Assembly (NCBI RefSeq): GCF_036199905.1
Contig: NZ_CP108109.1
Span: forward strand, 1,674,001 to 1,738,000
Direction of reading: 5' to 3'
DNA from: Streptomyces sp. NBC_00223
GTDB lineage: Bacteria > Actinomycetota > Actinomycetes > Streptomycetales > Streptomycetaceae
DNA length: 64,000 nt
How positions within the stretch are numbered: the first letter of the stretch is position 1; every line of letters starts with the position of its first letter. A model generated the notes under the pieces. It saw only the letters and a program-made list of their open reading frames with translations. It ran no database searches and was not told the origin of the DNA. Of the stretch, positions 35,581 to 45,499 are shown in pieces. The position numbers and the translations under genes were made by a program.

Positions 35581-36963
35581 GTGTCCTATTTCGATATGGC
35601 TTCGGCCGCTCCGCTGCACCCGGTGGCCCGTCAGGCCCTGATCGCCGCGCTCGACGAGGGCTGGGCGGATCCGGCCCGGCTGCACCGCGAGGGGCGGCGG
35701 GCCCGGCTGCTGCTCGACGCGGCGCGGGAGGCGGCGGCGGAGGCGGTCGGCTGCCGCCCCGACGAACTCGTCTTCACTCCTTCGGGGACACGGGCGCTGC
35801 ACACCGCGGTGGCGGGCGCCGCCGCCGGTCGGCGCAGGACCGGCCGCCATCTGGTGCTCTCCGCGGTCGAGCACTCGGCGGTGCTGCACGCGGCCGAGGC
35901 GTACGACACCACGGCGGTCGGGGTGGACCGCGCCGGGCGGGTCGCGGTGGAGGACTTCGCGGCGGCGCTGCGCCCGGACACCGCGCTGGCCGCTCTGCAG
36001 TCAGCGAACCACGAGGTGGGTACGGTCCAGCCGGTCGCCGAGGTGGCGGCCGCGTGCCGCGCGGCGGGGGTGCCGCTGCTGGTGGACGCGGCGCAGTCGC
36101 TGGCGTGGGGCCCGGTGGAGGGCCCGTGGTCGCTGCTGGCGGGCAGCGCCCACAAGTGGGGCGGGCCGCCCGGGGTGGGCCTGCTGGCGGTGCGCAAGGG
36201 CACCCGGTTCGCGTACCAGGGGCCGGCGGACGAGCGGGAGTCGGGACGGGCGCCCGGTTTCGAGAACCTGCCGGCGATCGTCGCGGCCGCCGCGTCGCTG
36301 CGCGCGGTACGGGACGAGGCCGCGCGCGAGTCGGCGCGGCTGTCGGCGCTGGTGGACCGGATCAGGGCGCGGGTGCCCGAGCTGGTCCCGGACACGGAGG
36401 TGGTCGGGCACGCCACGCTGCGGCTGCCGCACCTGGTGACCTTCTCGTGTCTGTACGTGGACGGCGAGGTGCTGCTGACCGGTCTGGACCGGGCCGGGTT
36501 CTCGGTGTCGTCCGGGTCGTCGTGCACGTCGAGCACGCTGACGCCGAGTCATGTGCTCAAGGCGATGGGCGTGCTGTCCGAGGGCAATGTGCGGGTCTCG
36601 CTGCCGGCCGGGACGGGCGAGGACGACGTCGAGCGCTTCCTCACGGTGCTGCCGGGCGTGGTGGCCGAGGTCAGGTCCCGGCTGGGGGCGCCCCGGGCCG
36701 AGCCCGCGCGGGCGTCCGTGCCCGAGGGCGGCGACCCGACGGTCCTGATCGTGGACTCGCTGGGCAAGCGCTGCCCGATCCCGGTCATCGAGCTGGCCAA
36801 GGTGATCGACGAGGTGCCGGTCGGCGGCCTGGTGACCGTACTGTCCGACGACGAGGCCGCGCGGCTGGACATTCCCGCGTGGTGTGCGATGCGGGAGCAC
36901 GAGTACGTCGGGGAGCGGCCGGCCGAGCGCGGCGCCGCGTACGTGGTGCGGCGCCGCGGCTGA
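35581..36963 (+). CDS. Cysteine desulfurase fused to a C-terminal TusA-like sulfur carrier domain
   Basis: A 460-aa two-domain protein. Residues 1-375 form a NifS/IscS-type PLP desulfurase: Lys in AGSAHKWGGPPG near 192 and the mobile-loop Cys in SSGSSCTSST near 315. Residues 385-460 are a TusA/SirA domain with the sulfur-accepting Cys in GKRCPIPVIELAKV near 397. The fusion would let persulfide pass directly from the desulfurase Cys to the carrier Cys. Likely leaderless GTG start. Divergent from ctaC. The final acceptor (tRNA thiolation, cofactor or cluster) is not shown. Confidence 0.87.
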   Translation: MSYFDMASAAPLHPVARQALIAALDEGWADPARLHREGRRARLLLDAAREAAAEAVGCRPDELVFTPSGTRALHTAVAGAAAGRRRTGRHLVLSAVEHSAVLHAAEAYDTTAVGVDRAGRVAVEDFAAALRPDTALAALQSANHEVGTVQPVAEVAAACRAAGVPLLVDAAQSLAWGPVEGPWSLLAGSAHKWGGPPGVGLLAVRKGTRFAYQGPADERESGRAPGFENLPAIVAAAASLRAVRDEAARESARLSALVDRIRARVPELVPDTEVVGHATLRLPHLVTFSCLYVDGEVLLTGLDRAGFSVSSGSSCTSSTLTPSHVLKAMGVLSEGNVRVSLPAGTGEDDVERFLTVLPGVVAEVRSRLGAPRAEPARASVPEGGDPTVLIVDSLGKRCPIPVIELAKVIDEVPVGGLVTVLSDDEAARLDIPAWCAMREHEYVGERPAERGAAYVVRRRG

Positions 36964-37011
36964 GCCCGGTCGGCCCCTTCCCGGCCCCTTCCCGGCCAGT
37001 TGGCGGGGCGG

Positions 37012-38832
37012 TCAGCCGCCGAGGGCGCCGGCGTCCCGGTAGGCGGCGGACTGGACGGCGTACAGCTCGGCGTACAGCCCGCCGCGGGCGGTCAGTTCGT
37101 CGTGGGTGCCGGCGTCCTGGATGCCGCCGTCGGCCACCACGACGATCAGGTCGGCCATCCGTACCGTCGAGAAGCGGTGCGAGACCAGGACGGTGATCGC
37201 GCCGGTCGTTCCGCTCACCCTGGAGGCGTTGCGGGCGTACTGCTCGAACAGACGGTGCTCGGCCTCCGGGTCGAGCGCGGCGGTCGGCTCGTCCAGGACC
37301 AGCAGCAGCGGCCGCTCGCGCATCATGGCCCGGCCGAGCGCCAGCTGCTGCCACTGGCCGCCGGACAGTTCGAGCCCGCCGGGGCGGCTCTTGCCCAGGG
37401 CGGTGGACAGGCCGTCGGGCAGCCGGCGCAGGATGCCCTCGGTGCTGGCCCGGCGCAGCGCGCCGGTGACGGCCTCGTCGTCGGCCGCCCTCGGCAGGTC
37501 GCCGACGCCGACCGTCTCGCGGGCGTCGAACTCGAAGCGTACGAAGTCCTGGAAGCCCACGGCCGTCCGCTCCCGCCAGGCGGCGGGCTCGGCGGCGGCC
37601 AGGTCGACACCGTCCACCAGGATGCGGCCCTCGGTCGGGGCCAGCAGTCCGCACAGCAGTTTGACCAGGGTGGTCTTGCCGGCCCCGTTCTCGCCGACGA
37701 TCGCCACGGTGGTGCCCGCCGGGAGCGTCAGGTCGACCCCCGAGACGACCGCGCGGTCCGCGCCGGGGTAGCGCAGACCGAGGCCGCGCAGCTCGATGCC
37801 GGCGCGGAGCACCTGGGGAAGCGCCTCTCCGGCGCGGGGGGCGGGGAGCGTCGGGCCCGCGGTGACCGGCGTTCCGGTGACCGTCGCGGTCACCCGGGCG
37901 AGCCGCCGCAGCGCCCGGCCGGAGCGCTGGAGCTGCTGGAGCAGCGGCACGGCCGCGCCGACCTGCTGGTTGACCTGGGCGGCGAGGACGATGGAGAGGA
38001 CGACGTCGCCGACGGTGCCGTGCCCGTTGATCACGGTCCGCACGACGAGCAGCAGGCCGCCCGCGTAGCCGCAGGCGAAGACCGTCTGGCCGCCGATCTG
38101 CCACAGGGCCGCCCGCAGCTGGGCGCGGGCCAGCCGGCGGCTGGACCGTTCCCAGGCGGTACGGCGGCGGCCGCGGATCTGCTCGGCGAGCCGCAGGGTG
38201 CGCAGTTCCTTCGCGGTGGCGGCGGTGGTGGCCAGCCGCAGCATGTGCAGGGTCGAGCGCGTGTCCGAGGCGTTGCGTTCGCGGGCCTCGTCCAGGATCG
38301 CCGCGACCCGCCGGGCCGCGTAGAGGGAGGGCAGGGCGAGCACCGGCAGGACCAGCAGCAGGGGTTCGACCGAGGCCAGCAGGACACCGGTCACGATCAT
38401 GGACACGGCCAGCGAGGACCCGGCGAGTATCGCCTGGAGTCCTTCGCCGATGCGCTGCATCTCCTGCCGCAGCTGGACCAGTTCGTCGGCGAACTCGGGG
38501 TTCTCGATGTGCTCCAGGCCGCCGGCGCCGTTGGTCAGGGCGATCAGCCGGCCGTCCATGGTCAGCACATTGAGTTCGGAGATCTCGAAGTAGGCGATGT
38601 GCGCGAAGTGGGCGGAGGTGAGCGCCCCGAGTATCCACAGGGCGACGACGACGCCGTCCGCGCCGGCCCCGGCCGCGTGTCCTGCCACCACGTCGTCGGT
38701 GAGCTTCTTGAGCCAGAGCGCGGCCAGGGGCGCGGCCACGGCGTTGACGGCCATGAGCGCGAGCGCGACGGACAGTTTGCGCGCGTCCTGCCGCCAGGAC
38801 ATGCGCAGCAGTTCAGCGGTTCCGCGGAACAT
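37012..38832 (-). CDS. ABC exporter half-transporter A of the NRPS operon
   Basis: A 606-aa type I exporter half. A six-helix membrane domain at about 1-320 is followed by a nucleotide-binding domain with Walker A VGENGAGKTTLVKLL near 381, signature LSGGQWQQ near 488, Walker B LLLVLDEPTAALD near 510 and an H-loop in VSHRFS. Its start overlaps the end of the next transporter gene by 20 bp, so they likely form a heterodimer. Last gene of the operon; probable export of the NRPS product. Confidence 0.87.
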   Translation of the reverse strand: MFRGTAELLRMSWRQDARKLSVALALMAVNAVAAPLAALWLKKLTDDVVAGHAAGAGADGVVVALWILGALTSAHFAHIAYFEISELNVLTMDGRLIALTNGAGGLEHIENPEFADELVQLRQEMQRIGEGLQAILAGSSLAVSMIVTGVLLASVEPLLLVLPVLALPSLYAARRVAAILDEARERNASDTRSTLHMLRLATTAATAKELRTLRLAEQIRGRRRTAWERSSRRLARAQLRAALWQIGGQTVFACGYAGGLLLVVRTVINGHGTVGDVVLSIVLAAQVNQQVGAAVPLLQQLQRSGRALRRLARVTATVTGTPVTAGPTLPAPRAGEALPQVLRAGIELRGLGLRYPGADRAVVSGVDLTLPAGTTVAIVGENGAGKTTLVKLLCGLLAPTEGRILVDGVDLAAAEPAAWRERTAVGFQDFVRFEFDARETVGVGDLPRAADDEAVTGALRRASTEGILRRLPDGLSTALGKSRPGGLELSGGQWQQLALGRAMMRERPLLLVLDEPTAALDPEAEHRLFEQYARNASRVSGTTGAITVLVSHRFSTVRMADLIVVVADGGIQDAGTHDELTARGGLYAELYAVQSAAYRDAGALGG

Positions 38833-40741
38833 CCGCGCTCCCTTCGTCGGTACGGACGACGTCGGTGAAACGGTCCGCCTGGAGTGCGAAGAGCCTGGCG
38901 TACAGGCCCTTGGCCGCGACCAGTTCGTCGTGGCTGCCGGATTCGACGACCTGGCCGTGTTCGAGGACGAGGATGCGGTCGGCGTGCCGGACGCTGGAGA
39001 ACCGGTGCGAGATGAGCAGTGAGGTCCTGCCGCGGGTCAGCTCCCTGAACCGGGCGAAGAACTCCGCCTCGGCCCGGATGTCGAGCGCGGCGGTGGGTTC
39101 GTCGAGGACGAGTACGGACGCGCCCCGGCTCAGCGCGAGCAGCGCGCGGGCCAGCGCGACCCGCTGCCACTGGCCGCCGGACAGATCGGTGCCGCCCGGG
39201 TACTGGCGGGAGAGCACGGTGTCCAGCCCGTGCGGCAGCGCGTCGAGCACCGGCAGCATGCCCGCGCGTTCGGCGGCGGCGCGGATCGCGGCCCGGTCGT
39301 CGAGGGCCTCGACGGCGCCGAAGCCGATGTTGTCGGCCGCGGAGACCTCGTACCGGGTGAAGTCCTGGAAGATGACGGCCAGCCGGCGGCGCCACTGGTC
39401 GACGGGCAGGGCGCCGATGTCCGTGCCGTCCACCAGGACGCTTCCCGCGGTCGGCCGGTACAGCCGAGCGAGCAGCTTGACGATGGTGGTCTTGCCGGCT
39501 CCGTTGACGCCGACCAGTGCGGTGCACACGCCCGGTTCGATCCGCAGGTCCAGGCCGTCGAGGACGGGCTGTTCGCGTTCGGGGTAGCGGAAGACGACCT
39601 TGCGGAACTCCAGGCCGGGCGGCCGGTCGGAGTCGGCCGCGACCACGGGGGCCTCCGGGCGCGCGGGTACGCGCACGGCGTCGGCCGCCGGCATGGCCCG
39701 CTCGAACCGGGCGATGGCGTCGGCGGCGTTCATCCCGTACTGGGTCTGGGTGTCGGCCTCCGGGTAGAAGTCGCCGAGCCGTACGACGGCCAGCGCCGCC
39801 TGCGCGGTGAGCGCCAGCTCGGCGAGCGAGAGATGGCCGTGGGCGGCGGATCTGCCCAGGCCCGCGAAGGTCGCGCCGACGATCAGCAGCCCCGCGGCGA
39901 GGTAGCCGAGGAAGGGGAGCAGATAGATCCGGCGGCGCTCGCGCCACACCGGCTCCATCGCCGAGCGGTGCACCCGCCGGTGGCGCGCGGTCAGCCACTC
40001 CACCAGGCCGAACACCCGGATCTCCTTGGCGGCGGGCGCCCCCATGGCCAGGTCGCGCAGATACGCGGCCTCCCGGCGGGTCGGGGTGACCGCGCGGATG
40101 ACCCGGGCGTAGCGCCGCAGTCCGCCGCGCTGCCCGATCCGGAACAGGACGGCGACGGCGGCCAGACCGACGGCGGCGAGCCAGGAGAAGAGCGCCCCGG
40201 CCACGACGCAGAAGCCGGCCAGCTGCACATAGCGGGCGACCAGCGCGACCAGTCCGGCGAAGGCGCTGCCCGGGGTGCGGAAGGCGGACTCCAGTTCGCG
40301 GGTGGCCTCCTCCAGCAGGTCGAGTACCTTCTGGTCCTCCAGTGGCGCCAGGTCCACGCTGCCCAGGGCCGCGGCGATCAGCCGGTCGTGCATCACCCCG
40401 TCGACGCGCTGGGCCAGCACTTCGCCGATCGCGGTCTGCACCGGCTCCAGCACCTGCTGGAGCAGCAGCGCCACGGCGGCGGCGGACAGCCCCCACAGCA
40501 GACGGTGTCCGGCCGCCGAGCCGAAGCCCTGGGCGACCGCGCCGGGGATACGGCCGACGGCGGTGCTGATGGCGACCGCGAAGGCGACGGGCAGCGCGCC
40601 GCGCAGCACGCTCACCACCAGCGCGGCGGACGACAGGCCCTTCCCGGCCGAGGGCATCAGCCCGGCGATCTTCCAACGTTGCTGCACGGCCTCCTGCAGC
40701 AGTCCGCTGCGTGCGGCGGCAGCGGCCACGGTGTCCGGCAT
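38813..40741 (-). CDS. ABC exporter half-transporter B of the NRPS operon
   Basis: A 642-aa exporter half with a membrane domain (about 30-350) and nucleotide-binding domain. Walker A is VGVNGAGKTTIVKLL near 410, signature LSGGQWQR near 519, Walker B SVLVLDEPTAALD near 543, H-loop SHRFSS. All catalytic residues are intact, as in the partner. ATG 40741 is 107 bp after the sulfotransferase-like gene. Both halves resemble exporters found beside peptide natural-product clusters. Confidence 0.87.
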   Translation of the reverse strand: MPDTVAAAAARSGLLQEAVQQRWKIAGLMPSAGKGLSSAALVVSVLRGALPVAFAVAISTAVGRIPGAVAQGFGSAAGHRLLWGLSAAAVALLLQQVLEPVQTAIGEVLAQRVDGVMHDRLIAAALGSVDLAPLEDQKVLDLLEEATRELESAFRTPGSAFAGLVALVARYVQLAGFCVVAGALFSWLAAVGLAAVAVLFRIGQRGGLRRYARVIRAVTPTRREAAYLRDLAMGAPAAKEIRVFGLVEWLTARHRRVHRSAMEPVWRERRRIYLLPFLGYLAAGLLIVGATFAGLGRSAAHGHLSLAELALTAQAALAVVRLGDFYPEADTQTQYGMNAADAIARFERAMPAADAVRVPARPEAPVVAADSDRPPGLEFRKVVFRYPEREQPVLDGLDLRIEPGVCTALVGVNGAGKTTIVKLLARLYRPTAGSVLVDGTDIGALPVDQWRRRLAVIFQDFTRYEVSAADNIGFGAVEALDDRAAIRAAAERAGMLPVLDALPHGLDTVLSRQYPGGTDLSGGQWQRVALARALLALSRGASVLVLDEPTAALDIRAEAEFFARFRELTRGRTSLLISHRFSSVRHADRILVLEHGQVVESGSHDELVAAKGLYARLFALQADRFTDVVRTDEGSADVPRNR

Positions 40742-40847
40742 GTCTCTCCGTTGTAGGTGGGCGGACGGCAGTGGGTGAGGGGAGGACTCCGGCCGGACCC
40801 GGGCCGCGGGCGCGCCGAACGGCACGCCCGCGGCCCGGGTCCGTGGA

Positions 40848-41831
40848 TCAGCCGAAGAGTTCCGCGCGCAGCGGCTCACCGATGCCGAGGTCGTCGCAAC
40901 AGCGCGCGACCGACTCCAGATAGCGGTCGCGGACCTCCGGGGCCCGCGCCATGTCCTGCTCCTCCTCGGTGAGCCGGCTGATCGTCCGCTGCCGGAACCG
41001 GTAGTCCTTCTCGTTGCCGTGGATGCCGGGCACGACATACGCCTCCGGCTCCGCCGGGTAACGCACCAGCGCGTTCTCGGAGTTCAGATCGCCCGCGGCG
41101 CCCCAGCCGGTGAGGATGTCCGGGCGGTAGCGGTCGGAGAGCCCCAGCCGGCCGAAGAGCCGGGCGACGGTCGTCTCCGGCTGCCTGCTCGCCTCGTACG
41201 GGAAGTGGGTGACCTGGACGCCGGCGCTCTCGGCGTAGCGGCGCACCACCGGGTAGTTGGCGGTGGCCAGCAGGAAGTTGTCGACGACGCGGGAGCGGCC
41301 GATCCTCTCCTCCCACTTGGCCATCCAGGAGTCCATGCTCGCCACCGGTTCCCGGTCCAGTACGAGCAGCCGCAGCCGGTCGGCCGGCCAGCCGGACTCG
41401 ATCAGGTTCCGTATCGGGTTGAACAGGCACTCGTAGGCCAGATACGGGCCGGCCATCTCCTTGGCGAACAGCGCCGTCTCGCCGTCCGGCAGCACGAACG
41501 GCGAGCCGGTGCCGCCGGTCAGCTCGTACCGGGCGATCGTCTTGACCGGCTGGTAGTAGGCGGGGACGCCCGCGATGCCGAAGAGGTTGGTGATGGCGGT
41601 CGAGCCGACCCGGCAGCGGCCCCAGCCGACGACCAGGGTCGGGAAGTCCTCCGCCGGGCGGCCCCGGAAGCCGGCCCGCAGCGTGGCGTTGACGGCCTCG
41701 TCCATGGCCCGGACGGTGGTGGTCGTCAGCTGGTAGCGGCCGTCGGGGGGCAGCTCGGTGTCCGGCAGCTCCGGCGCCTGCGTGCTGAGGAGTCCGGCGA
41801 GGCCCGCCGGGTCGGTGTGGGCGGTGGTCAT
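40848..41831 (-). CDS. Sulfotransferase-family-like protein
   Basis: A 327-aa cytosolic protein. TLVVGWGRCRVGSTAITNLF near 66-85 resembles the 5'-phosphosulfate loop of PAPS-dependent sulfotransferases. LRLLVLDREPVASMDSWM near 160-177 resembles the 3'-phosphate-binding segment (an R/S-containing strand-loop). It would sulfate the peptide or a precursor; kinase activity from a P-loop-like fold is an alternative. The ATG overlaps the NRPS stop in ATGA, so it is translationally coupled to the NRPS. Confidence 0.72.
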   Translation of the reverse strand: MTTAHTDPAGLAGLLSTQAPELPDTELPPDGRYQLTTTTVRAMDEAVNATLRAGFRGRPAEDFPTLVVGWGRCRVGSTAITNLFGIAGVPAYYQPVKTIARYELTGGTGSPFVLPDGETALFAKEMAGPYLAYECLFNPIRNLIESGWPADRLRLLVLDREPVASMDSWMAKWEERIGRSRVVDNFLLATANYPVVRRYAESAGVQVTHFPYEASRQPETTVARLFGRLGLSDRYRPDILTGWGAAGDLNSENALVRYPAEPEAYVVPGIHGNEKDYRFRQRTISRLTEEEQDMARAPEVRDRYLESVARCCDDLGIGEPLRAELFG

Positions 41832-44800
41832 GAGTGGGTCCTGTCTTCCGTGGGCGAGCCGTGGTGCGCCGCCGGTCGGGCGAGGCCGGCCAGGCCCAGA
41901 GCGGCGGGGATCTCGGACAGCGGCACCTCGCGGTCGACCGCGTCGCACAGCAGGGACTCCAGGCCGGTGAGGACGGCCGGGACGCGCTCCTGCGGGAGGT
42001 GGGCGGTGTCGGCGAGCAGCGAGACCTCGCACTCGGCGCCGCGCTGGGCGAGCGACAGGCAGAAGGTCATGTCGTGCCGCTGGAAGCCCTGCGCCAGGAC
42101 GGGCCCCTGCGCCGACCGCAGGGTGAGCGGATCGGGGTCGTCCGGGCCGCTCGGGAGGTACCACTCGCGGCCGAGCCGGGCGTCGTTGAAGTAGCCGGAC
42201 AGATCGAGGGGGTGCCTGCGCGAGCGCCGGACCTCGTCGAGCAGCGCGGCCAGCGACAGCGGGTCGTACTGCCCGTGGAAGTACCCCTCGGTGGCCTGCC
42301 GGTAGACGGTACGGACGGTGTCGTCCAGCGAGGCGTCCTCCTGCCGGAAGACCAGCAGGGCGTCCTGCGCGGCGGCCGAGACCAGCTGCTGCTGCCGCGG
42401 GGTGTAGCGGTTGCCCGCGATCAGCTGGAGGGCGACGACCGGTTCGGCCCGCAGCGCCGACAGGGCGACGGCGGACAGCGCGAGCAGGACGGTCGAGCTG
42501 GAGGTACGGGTGCGCCGGCCCAGTTCGGCGGACGCGGCGGCCAGCGCCGTCGACCGCATGACCCAGCGCTGCACCGGCGGGTCGGCGGGGGCGCCGGCGG
42601 CCCTGGCGGGCGCGGTGTCCGGCACCTCGGCGAGCCGCTCGCGCCAGAACTCCATCGCCCGGGCGTCCTTGCGGCGGCCGCGCTCGGAGCGCTCGAAGGC
42701 CGCCTGTTCCAGCGGCTGCCAGCTGGCGGCCGGGGACCCGGCGGGCGCGGACTGGGGGGCGGTGGAGGGGACCAGCATCGCGGCGAGGTCGGTGGTGATC
42801 CGCTCGATGCCCCAGCCGTCGACGGCGACGTGCGAGGCCACGACGGCGACGGCGTGCACCTGCCCGTCCCGGCAGGCCAGGCTGAAGCGCACCGGCCACT
42901 CGCTGCTGAGCCGGAAGGGGATGGCGGCGAGCCTGCCCGCCTGTTCCGCCGCCGCCTCCTGCGGGTCGGCGCCCTCGGGCAGTTGATGGACCTCGACGAG
43001 ATGGGCGCTGGACGCGGCGACGATCTGCCGTGTGCCGTCGGGCTGTTCGGTGAACCGGGTGCGCAGCGCCTGGTGGGCCTCGATCAGCCGGCTCAGCGCC
43101 GTACGGCACGCGGACAGCGGCACTCCCCGCTCGGGCAGCGGCACCACGCGCTTGATGTTGAAGGCCGCCGAATCGGCGCCGAACCACTGCATGGGCCGCC
43201 AGATGTGCAGTTGGCCCCACGTCATGGGCCCGTTGCCGGGTTCGGCCGAGAAGGGCACGGGCAGCGTGGCGCTGTCGCCGTCGGGGGCCGTCCGCGGCTC
43301 GTCGGCGGCGGACACCGGCTGCCGGGCGAGACGGACGTCCGCGCTCGCGGAGGTCCCGGGCGCCCCCGCGACAGGCGCCGCGGTCCGCGGGCCGCCGATC
43401 AGCGCGGCGAGCGCGGCCGGGGTGCGGGCGTCGAAGAGCTCCCCGATGGTCAGGTCGATGCCCAGGTCCTCGACGGCGGTGACGATCTGCACGACGTTGA
43501 GCGAGTCGCCGCCCAGCTCGAAGAAGTCGTCGTCCGCGCCGGCCCGGTCCAGTTGGAGCACGCGGGCGAACACCGCGCACAGGGACTCCTCGGCCGGGGT
43601 GCGCGGGGCCCGGTAGGGGCCTGCCGAGTCGGGCCGCAGTACGGGGCTCTCGGCCAGCCGGGCGTAGTCGATCTTGCCGTTCGGCGTCTGCGGGAAACCG
43701 GGGACCAGCAAGAAGCGCGACGGCACCGAAGGCTCAGGCAGCACCTTGAGCAACTGCTCGCGCAGCTCCCCGGCCTGGGGCCCGGCGCCCTCGGCCGGGC
43801 GGATGTAGGCTGTCAGCCGGGCGGAGCCTCCCTCGTCGGGCGTCGCGGAGACCACGGCCTCCAGTACGCCGGGGCAGTGCAGCAGGGCGTCCTCCACGGT
43901 GGGCAGTTCGATGCGGTGACCGCGGATCTTGACCTGCCGGTCGCCGCGTCCCAGCACCTCGACGGTGCCGTCGGCGGTCATCCGCGCGAGGTCGCCGGTG
44001 TGCAGCAGGCGCTCGCCAGGACGGCCCCAGGGGTGCGGGGTCCAGCGCTCGGCGGTCAGCACGGGCCGGCCGTGGTAGCCGCGGCCGGTGACGGCGCCGG
44101 CGATGCACAGTTCGCCGACCTCGCCGTGCGGCAGCCGCTCGCCGTCGGGGCCGACGATGTGCACCTCGGCGTTGTGGATCGGCCGGCCGACCGGCAGCCG
44201 CTCGCCCTCCGGCTCGTCGCCGCCGACCCAGTGCCAGGTGCAGCCGCAGGTCTCGCTCATGCCGTAGTGGTTGGCGAACCTGGCGCCGGGGCTGCCGGCG
44301 ATCCAGGCCGCGAACGCGGGGGTCAGATGGAGCGGTTCGCTGCCGATCATGACCCGGCTCGCGAGTCCGTTCACCGTGCCCAGCGCGGTGAGCGCCCGTA
44401 CGTGCGACGGGGTCAGCTTGAGGAAGCCGCAGGAGCCGGCCCGGGCCAGGTCGGCCAGGTCGTCGAACGCCACGGGTTCCGGGGCGACGTCCAGCTCCCA
44501 GCCGACGGCGAGCGCCGTGAAGAGGGTCATCACCGAGCCGACGAAGTACAGCGGGGCGTGCAGCAGGGCCCGTTCGCCGGGGGCGATGGCGAACTCGTCG
44601 GCGCACCAGCGGACGTAGTTGACCAGCTGGGAGTGGGTGCCGAGCACGCCCTTGGGGGCGCCGGTGGTCCCCGAGGTGTACGAGATGTAGGCCAGGTGCG
44701 CGCCGGTGACGGTGGGGAGGGCGTCGGCGTTCGCGGCTCCTTCGGCACCTTCCTCGGCTTCGTCGGCCGGTCCGTCTGCCGGGATCACGACCGTACCGCC

Positions 44801-45499
44801 GTAGTCCGCGAGCCTTTCGCGGCCGGCGGCGTCCGTGACAACCAGCGGGTCGCCCGCGTCACGCAGGATGGTGGCCATCCGGGCCTGCGGGTCGTTGACG
44901 GACAGCGCCAGGTAGGGCGCGCCCGAGCGCAGCACCGCGATGATCGCGACCACGGCGTCGGCGGAGCGCGGCAGGAGTACGGCCACCGGGTGGTCGGGGC
45001 GGGCCCCGGCGCCGACCAGCCGCCGGGCCAACGCGGCGGTGCGGGCGTCGAGTTCGGCCCGGGTGATGGTCTGCTGCCCGTAGCGGACGGCGATCTCGTG
45101 CGGCGCGCGGGCGTTGCGGTCGTCGATCAGCGTGTGGATGCCGACGTCGTCGACGGGCACCCGCTCCCCCACCGCGCCGGAGACACCGGGCTCGGCGTAG
45201 GGCGCCTCGACGGTCTCGTGCCACCAGCGCGGGGGCCCGTCGGCCGGCCGGGGGTCGTGGCCCCGCGCGGCCGGTACGCGCTCCCCGGTCCGCAGCGAGG
45301 CGGGCGTCAGATCGGTCCAGGTCTCGGCGATGTGGGCGAGACATCGCTCACGGCTGCCGGCCGCTCCCTCGGGTTTCCACCCGGCGGGCAGCGGCCGGTC
45401 CAGCGGCCACAGGGAGAACTGCTCCTCGGCGTTGACCACGACCTGGTGGGTCGCCGCGGACGCCTCACGGCCCACGGGGCCTGCGACTTCGGCCGTCAC
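41828..45499 (-). CDS. Single-module NRPS: MbtH-A-PCP-C
   Basis: A 1223-aa synthetase. Residues about 18-70 are a complete MbtH domain (NAEEQFSLWP, GWKPEG, WTDLTPASLR), which normally is a separate chaperone of A domains. The A domain covers about 123-600: core A3 YTSGTTGAPKG, A7 HTGDLA, A10 NGKIDY. The PCP has GGDSL with the phosphopantetheine Ser near 665. A condensation domain spans about 745-1190, with SHVAVDG (active-site His present) near 888. No thioesterase follows. The residue equivalent to Asp235 of GrsA, which binds the alpha-amino group, is Val (FVGSVM), so a non-alpha-amino-acid substrate is likely. GTG start in GTGA overlap with the upstream gene. Confidence 0.88.
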   Translation of the reverse strand: MTAEVAGPVGREASAATHQVVVNAEEQFSLWPLDRPLPAGWKPEGAAGSRERCLAHIAETWTDLTPASLRTGERVPAARGHDPRPADGPPRWWHETVEAPYAEPGVSGAVGERVPVDDVGIHTLIDDRNARAPHEIAVRYGQQTITRAELDARTAALARRLVGAGARPDHPVAVLLPRSADAVVAIIAVLRSGAPYLALSVNDPQARMATILRDAGDPLVVTDAAGRERLADYGGTVVIPADGPADEAEEGAEGAANADALPTVTGAHLAYISYTSGTTGAPKGVLGTHSQLVNYVRWCADEFAIAPGERALLHAPLYFVGSVMTLFTALAVGWELDVAPEPVAFDDLADLARAGSCGFLKLTPSHVRALTALGTVNGLASRVMIGSEPLHLTPAFAAWIAGSPGARFANHYGMSETCGCTWHWVGGDEPEGERLPVGRPIHNAEVHIVGPDGERLPHGEVGELCIAGAVTGRGYHGRPVLTAERWTPHPWGRPGERLLHTGDLARMTADGTVEVLGRGDRQVKIRGHRIELPTVEDALLHCPGVLEAVVSATPDEGGSARLTAYIRPAEGAGPQAGELREQLLKVLPEPSVPSRFLLVPGFPQTPNGKIDYARLAESPVLRPDSAGPYRAPRTPAEESLCAVFARVLQLDRAGADDDFFELGGDSLNVVQIVTAVEDLGIDLTIGELFDARTPAALAALIGGPRTAAPVAGAPGTSASADVRLARQPVSAADEPRTAPDGDSATLPVPFSAEPGNGPMTWGQLHIWRPMQWFGADSAAFNIKRVVPLPERGVPLSACRTALSRLIEAHQALRTRFTEQPDGTRQIVAASSAHLVEVHQLPEGADPQEAAAEQAGRLAAIPFRLSSEWPVRFSLACRDGQVHAVAVVASHVAVDGWGIERITTDLAAMLVPSTAPQSAPAGSPAASWQPLEQAAFERSERGRRKDARAMEFWRERLAEVPDTAPARAAGAPADPPVQRWVMRSTALAAASAELGRRTRTSSSTVLLALSAVALSALRAEPVVALQLIAGNRYTPRQQQLVSAAAQDALLVFRQEDASLDDTVRTVYRQATEGYFHGQYDPLSLAALLDEVRRSRRHPLDLSGYFNDARLGREWYLPSGPDDPDPLTLRSAQGPVLAQGFQRHDMTFCLSLAQRGAECEVSLLADTAHLPQERVPAVLTGLESLLCDAVDREVPLSEIPAALGLAGLARPAAHHGSPTEDRTHS

